A stretch of 9,881 bases of DNA from Sphingomonadaceae bacterium (GTDB lineage: Bacteria > Pseudomonadota > Alphaproteobacteria > Sphingomonadales > Sphingomonadaceae), in the NCBI GenBank assembly GCA_013821585.1, contig JACDGO010000050.1, forward strand, positions 1 through 9,881, in the 5' to 3' direction. Below are positions 7,955-9,881 of the stretch, one piece after another; the stretch's first letter is position 1, and the number at the start of each line of letters is the position of its first letter. Below the pieces are notes generated by a model, which saw nothing but the letters and a program-made list of their open reading frames with translations, did not search any database and had not been told where the DNA came from. The translations under genes and the position numbers were made by a program.

Positions 7955-8192
7955 CGATCAAGGGTGATATTGGGTTCGTCGACGGTCGCGGGTGCGGTCA
8001 TGTCTCCGGCCTTTTTGTGTGGGTTTAACCACTGGCCCTGATGTTTGTCCGCTGATCTGCTGGCCCCATTCAGTCGGTCGCGCTTTGCTGCGCAGACAGC
8101 ACCTCGGGCTTGGCAGATTATGTCCGGCTGTGTCGCATCACCTCATGGTCACCCGAGATTATGGAGCGCTACTACAATGACCCGAGTTACGT
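7955..8192 (-). ncRNA. Candidate guide (seek/bridge) RNA region in the IS 3' non-coding end
   Basis: These 238 bases have no convincing gene on either strand. They lie between the transposase stop and the 3' inverted repeat, which is where IS1111-type elements are known to encode the RNA that pairs with element ends and target. Hairpins are visible. One is nested, with GGCC 8008-8011 pairing 8034-8037 and GTGG 8019-8022 pairing CCAC 8029-8032. Another has GCGC 8080-8083 pairing 8090-8093 around a 6-nt loop. The strand is inferred from the transposase, and the RNA ends are unknown; the RNA itself should be shorter than this region. Confidence 0.45.
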
Positions 8193-9233
8193 TCAGAAAT
8201 TGGCAGCGCGATAAGAAGTGCCGGTCGTCATGACCGCATAGACGATACGGGCAAGCTTGTTGGCGATGGCCACCGCGACCAGCTTGAACGGCTTGGTCTC
8301 CATCAGCTTTTGCGCCCAGCGGCGGAGTGGATCAGCATGCCGCGCGCGATGATAAAGCACGGCGTGTGCGCCCACGACCAGTAGCTTTCTGAGATAGGCA
8401 TTGCCCATCTTCGAAATCCGCCCGAGCCGGGGCTTACCGCCTGACGAGTTCTGTCGCGGTACCAGACCGAGGAACGCGGCGAACTGTCGTGGTCCTGCGA
8501 AGCCGGATGGATCGCCCACGCTGGCAACCAGTGCAGAGGCAGTGACCGGACCGATGCCCGGGATCGACATGAGTGCAGTCGCAACCGGATCGTTTTTGGC
8601 CAGCCTGGCGATAGCGGCATCGGCCTCCTTGATCTCGGCATCGAGATGCTCGAGCTGAGTGACCAGTGGTAACAAAGCCCTCGTCACGACCTGCGGGATG
8701 GACACATCGCCATTACCTACGAGGTCAGCAAGCGCGCGAGCATGAACCGGACTTTGTGCGGCGATGATCCCGATCTCGGCGAGATGCCCGCGCAGGCCGT
8801 TGAGGATCTGGGTCCGCTGGCGCACCAGCATCTCGCGGACCTTATGGTGCATCAGCACCGCCTGGTTGTCGATGGACCGGACCTTGACGAAGCGCATCGA
8901 GGGGCGCGTCACGGCTTCGCAGATCGCCGCCGCATCGGCCGCATCGTTCTTCTGGCGCTTGACGTATGGCTTCACATAGGCCGGCGGCATCAGGCGGACA
9001 TTGTGCCCCAATGCCGTGAGTTCGCGGCCCCAGTGGTGCGCCGAACTGCATGCTTCCACGCCAACCAGACACGCCGGTAGCGACGTGAAGAACGATAGAA
9101 GATCACGCCGCCGAACTTCCTTTGCAAGGATTACCCGGCCCTGCACATCGACGGCGTGGATGAAGAACACATGCTTGGCCAGGTCGAGGCCAACCGTGGT
9201 GACAGACGACAGATCGATGGGTAACTTGCTCAT
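8193..9233 (-). CDS. IS110-family (IS1111-type) DEDD transposase
   Basis: This 346-residue recombinase moves the element with a RuvC-like DEDD domain and a C-terminal serine-containing domain, guided by an element-encoded RNA. In the N-terminal domain, Asp17 (VGLDLAKHVF), Glu60 (LVGVEACSSAHHW), and Asp97 and Asp100 (KNDAADAAAICEA) give the acidic set. The C-terminal half has the Transposase_20 signature IPGIGPVTASALVASVGD and the FLGLVPRQNSSGGK stretch, followed by GRISKMGNAYLRKLL. The length is normal for the family and no stops or shifts are seen, so it looks functional. The frame is open to 9272, but the ATG at 9233 is preferred. It has AGGAG (9242-9246 on the complement) 8 nt upstream and gives the usual short leader before the first Asp. 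LMPPAYVKPYVKRQKNDAADA is strongly typical of the IS1111 branch. The gene is transcribed towards the MFS gene. Confidence 0.95.
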   Translation of the reverse strand: MSKLPIDLSSVTTVGLDLAKHVFFIHAVDVQGRVILAKEVRRRDLLSFFTSLPACLVGVEACSSAHHWGRELTALGHNVRLMPPAYVKPYVKRQKNDAADAAAICEAVTRPSMRFVKVRSIDNQAVLMHHKVREMLVRQRTQILNGLRGHLAEIGIIAAQSPVHARALADLVGNGDVSIPQVVTRALLPLVTQLEHLDAEIKEADAAIARLAKNDPVATALMSIPGIGPVTASALVASVGDPSGFAGPRQFAAFLGLVPRQNSSGGKPRLGRISKMGNAYLRKLLVVGAHAVLYHRARHADPLRRWAQKLMETKPFKLVAVAIANKLARIVYAVMTTGTSYRAANF

Positions 9234-9241
9234 GGACGGTG

Positions 9242-9246
9242 CTCCT
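9242..9246 (-). promoter_or_regulatory. Ribosome binding site of the IS110-family transposase
   Basis: AGGAG on the minus strand, 8 nt before the ATG at 9233, decides that start over the in-frame one at 9272. Further upstream, a small perfect hairpin (CGGG 9283-9286 with CCCG 9291-9294) lies in the leader; its role is unknown. Confidence 0.7.
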
Positions 9247-9308
9247 GTGCAGATCGCTTTGACAACGATCACAGCTTCGCAGCGGGTTCTCCCGAATCAA
9301 CTGCCAAA

Positions 9309-9322
9309 CAGAGCGCCGTCCA
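9309..9322 (-). repeat. Subterminal inverted repeat of the IS1111-type element, left (5') end
   Basis: Read on the minus strand this is TGGACGGCGCTCTG, the partner of 7941-7954 with one mismatch. It lies about 75 nt upstream of the transposase start. Confidence 0.7.
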
Positions 9323-9329
9323 CACCATC

Positions 9330-9383
9330 AGTCGGATGCGAACTCGTCTCCACATGACGGAATTCGGACTTTGAGGAGGAGGC
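9330..9383. other. Junction between the IS1111-type element and the IS6 remnant
   Basis: About 54 bases lie between the probable tip of the IS1111-type element and the ancestral stop of the IS6 transposase. They should contain the 3' tip of the old IS6 element. I recognise no terminal repeat, gene or terminator here. Confidence 0.4.
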
Positions 9384-9762
9384 TCAGCTCGCAAGCGCCT
9401 GCCACTCGGCGAGGGCCGCCGGGCGTCGTTCTTTGTAATGTTGTCTGCTGATCAAATGACGTTCGAGCGAAAAAGTGATTGTGAACGTTGGCGTGGACGC
9501 TGGTAAACTTCTGCAACGACTTTATTCTTCGAAACCTGAGCATCGCCCGCTCTCGTCGTCGGAAGGGGAGGTGACTGTTCTCGCACCTGTTGTTGGCCCA
9601 GCGTCCCACCTCCTGCTTTTCGGTGCTACCCAGTTCGGTCATCGCCGCCCGGTAGGATTTGAGACCGTCGGTGATGATCTTCTCTGGCGAGCCGTGACGC
9701 TTCAGAGCCTTTTTCATGAAGGTCAGCGCCGCATGCTTGTCGCGGGTCTTCGTCACATAGCT
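9384..9762 (-). pseudogene. IS6-family DDE transposase remnant, 5'-truncated and frameshifted
   Basis: This is the C-terminal half of an IS6-family (IS26/IS6100-like) transposase. Reading the minus strand from about 9762, it gives SYVTKTRDKHAALTFMKKAL, then TDGLKSY with the second catalytic Asp, then NNRCENSHLPFRRRERAM with the catalytic Glu, then SVHANVHNHF. The first Asp and the DNA-binding N-terminus are absent: about 126 of a usual ~235 codons remain. After HNHF the frame is lost at a run of five A on the plus strand (9470-9474). Removing one base restores SLERHLISRQHYKERR and then ALAEWQALAS with a stop at 9384-9386, the normal family C-terminus. Without that correction the frame runs on to a stop near 9328, past the IS6 end. 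It cannot make an active enzyme. No terminal inverted repeat of the usual GG..CTGTTGCAAA kind was found after the stop. Confidence 0.88.
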
Positions 9763-9881
9763 AGTCGTCCGTGAACAATGCGTTTTGGGAGCGAGCGGCA
9801 ACGAGCGCGAGGCTGGCGACGGGCTGGCATCGCTGGCTACGGCGTTAGGCGACGGCGAGCGTGGGCTGCAGGGTTGAGAGC
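9763..9881. other. Unrecognised sequence beyond the IS6 truncation point
   Basis: IS6 homology stops near 9762 and I do not recognise what follows. Two short readings look somewhat protein-like. On the minus strand, 9881 to 9845 reads LSTLQPTLAVA then TAA, possibly the C-terminus of a gene lying outside the window. On the plus strand, 9761-9877 reads an open stretch ending GDGERGLQG then TGA. At most one can be real, and neither can be named. Confidence 0.25.

Larger units (their letters stand above)
7931..9329 (-). mobile_element. IS110-family element, IS1111 type (ends approximate)
   Basis: This is a transposable element of about 1.4 kb built around one DEDD transposase on the minus strand. 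A 14-bp inverted repeat with one mismatch (TGGACGGCGCCCTG at 7941-7954; complement of TGGACGGCGCTCTG at 9309-9322) brackets the gene. In the IS1111 branch such repeats are subterminal, so the real ends should lie a few bases outside, probably near 7930-7940 and 9323-9335. The 3' non-coding end is long (about 240 nt) and the 5' end short (about 90 nt), the arrangement of IS1111-type rather than IS110-type elements. No target duplication is visible, as expected for this family. The left edge is 10-20 bp after the MFS stop codon. The transposase is intact, so the element may be active. The exact tips cannot be fixed without an empty site or second copy. Confidence 0.8.

Noticed and set aside
7917..7960. 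Terminator after the MFS gene
   Set aside because: There is no stable GC hairpin followed by a T run. The element sits almost directly after the stop, so any native terminator would now lie beyond it.
7753..8001. 82-codon minus-strand frame starting MTAPATVDEPN with GGAG before the ATG
   Set aside because: The start looks plausible, but it lies in the non-coding 3' end of the insertion sequence, crosses the inverted repeat and then runs antisense through the MFS gene into low-complexity residues. It is best explained by chance.
8742..9080. 112-codon plus-strand frame opposite the IS110-family transposase
   Set aside because: It is a shadow of the transposase, with no ribosome binding site or domain.
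7917..9383. CRISPR array, tRNA or integrase attachment site
   Set aside because: There are no regularly spaced repeats, no cloverleaf or tRNA 3' end, and no integrase gene in the window.

Overview
The window looks like chromosomal or plasmid DNA of a GC-rich alphaproteobacterium, most likely a sphingomonad (Sphingomonas, Sphingobium or Novosphingobium type). This is inferred from GC-rich codon use, a TonB-dependent receptor leading a catabolic operon, and the style of the insertion sequences. No rRNA or housekeeping marker is present to confirm it.

Positions 1-7916 hold five tightly packed plus-strand genes that read as one catabolic operon. They are a TonB-dependent outer-membrane receptor (its 5' end lies outside the window), a type I Baeyer-Villiger monooxygenase, a short-chain dehydrogenase/reductase, a coniferyl-aldehyde-dehydrogenase-like ALDH, and an MFS transporter. 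Junctions are a 20-bp gap, an 8-bp overlap, a 13-bp gap and a 4-bp GTGA overlap, so transcription is probably shared and translation partly coupled. The inferred job is uptake of a bulky hydrophobic ketone or alcohol, alcohol/ketone interconversion by the SDR, oxygen insertion to an ester or lactone by the monooxygenase, and oxidation of a released aldehyde to an acid. The hydrolase such a route normally needs is not in the window. The substrate cannot be named from sequence.

Positions about 7917-9345 hold an apparently intact IS110-family element of the IS1111 type on the minus strand. It has a 346-codon DEDD transposase (8193-9233), a 13/14-bp subterminal inverted repeat (7941-7954 and 9309-9322), a short 5' non-coding end, and a long (about 240-nt) 3' non-coding end where IS1111-type elements encode their guide (seek/bridge) RNA. 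It sits just behind the MFS stop codon.

Positions 9384-9762 carry the C-terminal half of an IS6-family DDE transposase on the minus strand. It lacks its N-terminus and has a one-base frameshift in a homopolymer run. Homology stops abruptly near 9762, and the last ~120 bases are unrecognised, with at most a short fragment of another gene. The right third of the window is therefore a mosaic of mobile-element debris at the end of an intact catabolic operon. Nothing here is clearly a previously undescribed system. The most rewarding targets are the guide RNA and target site of the IS1111-type element, and the substrate of the operon.
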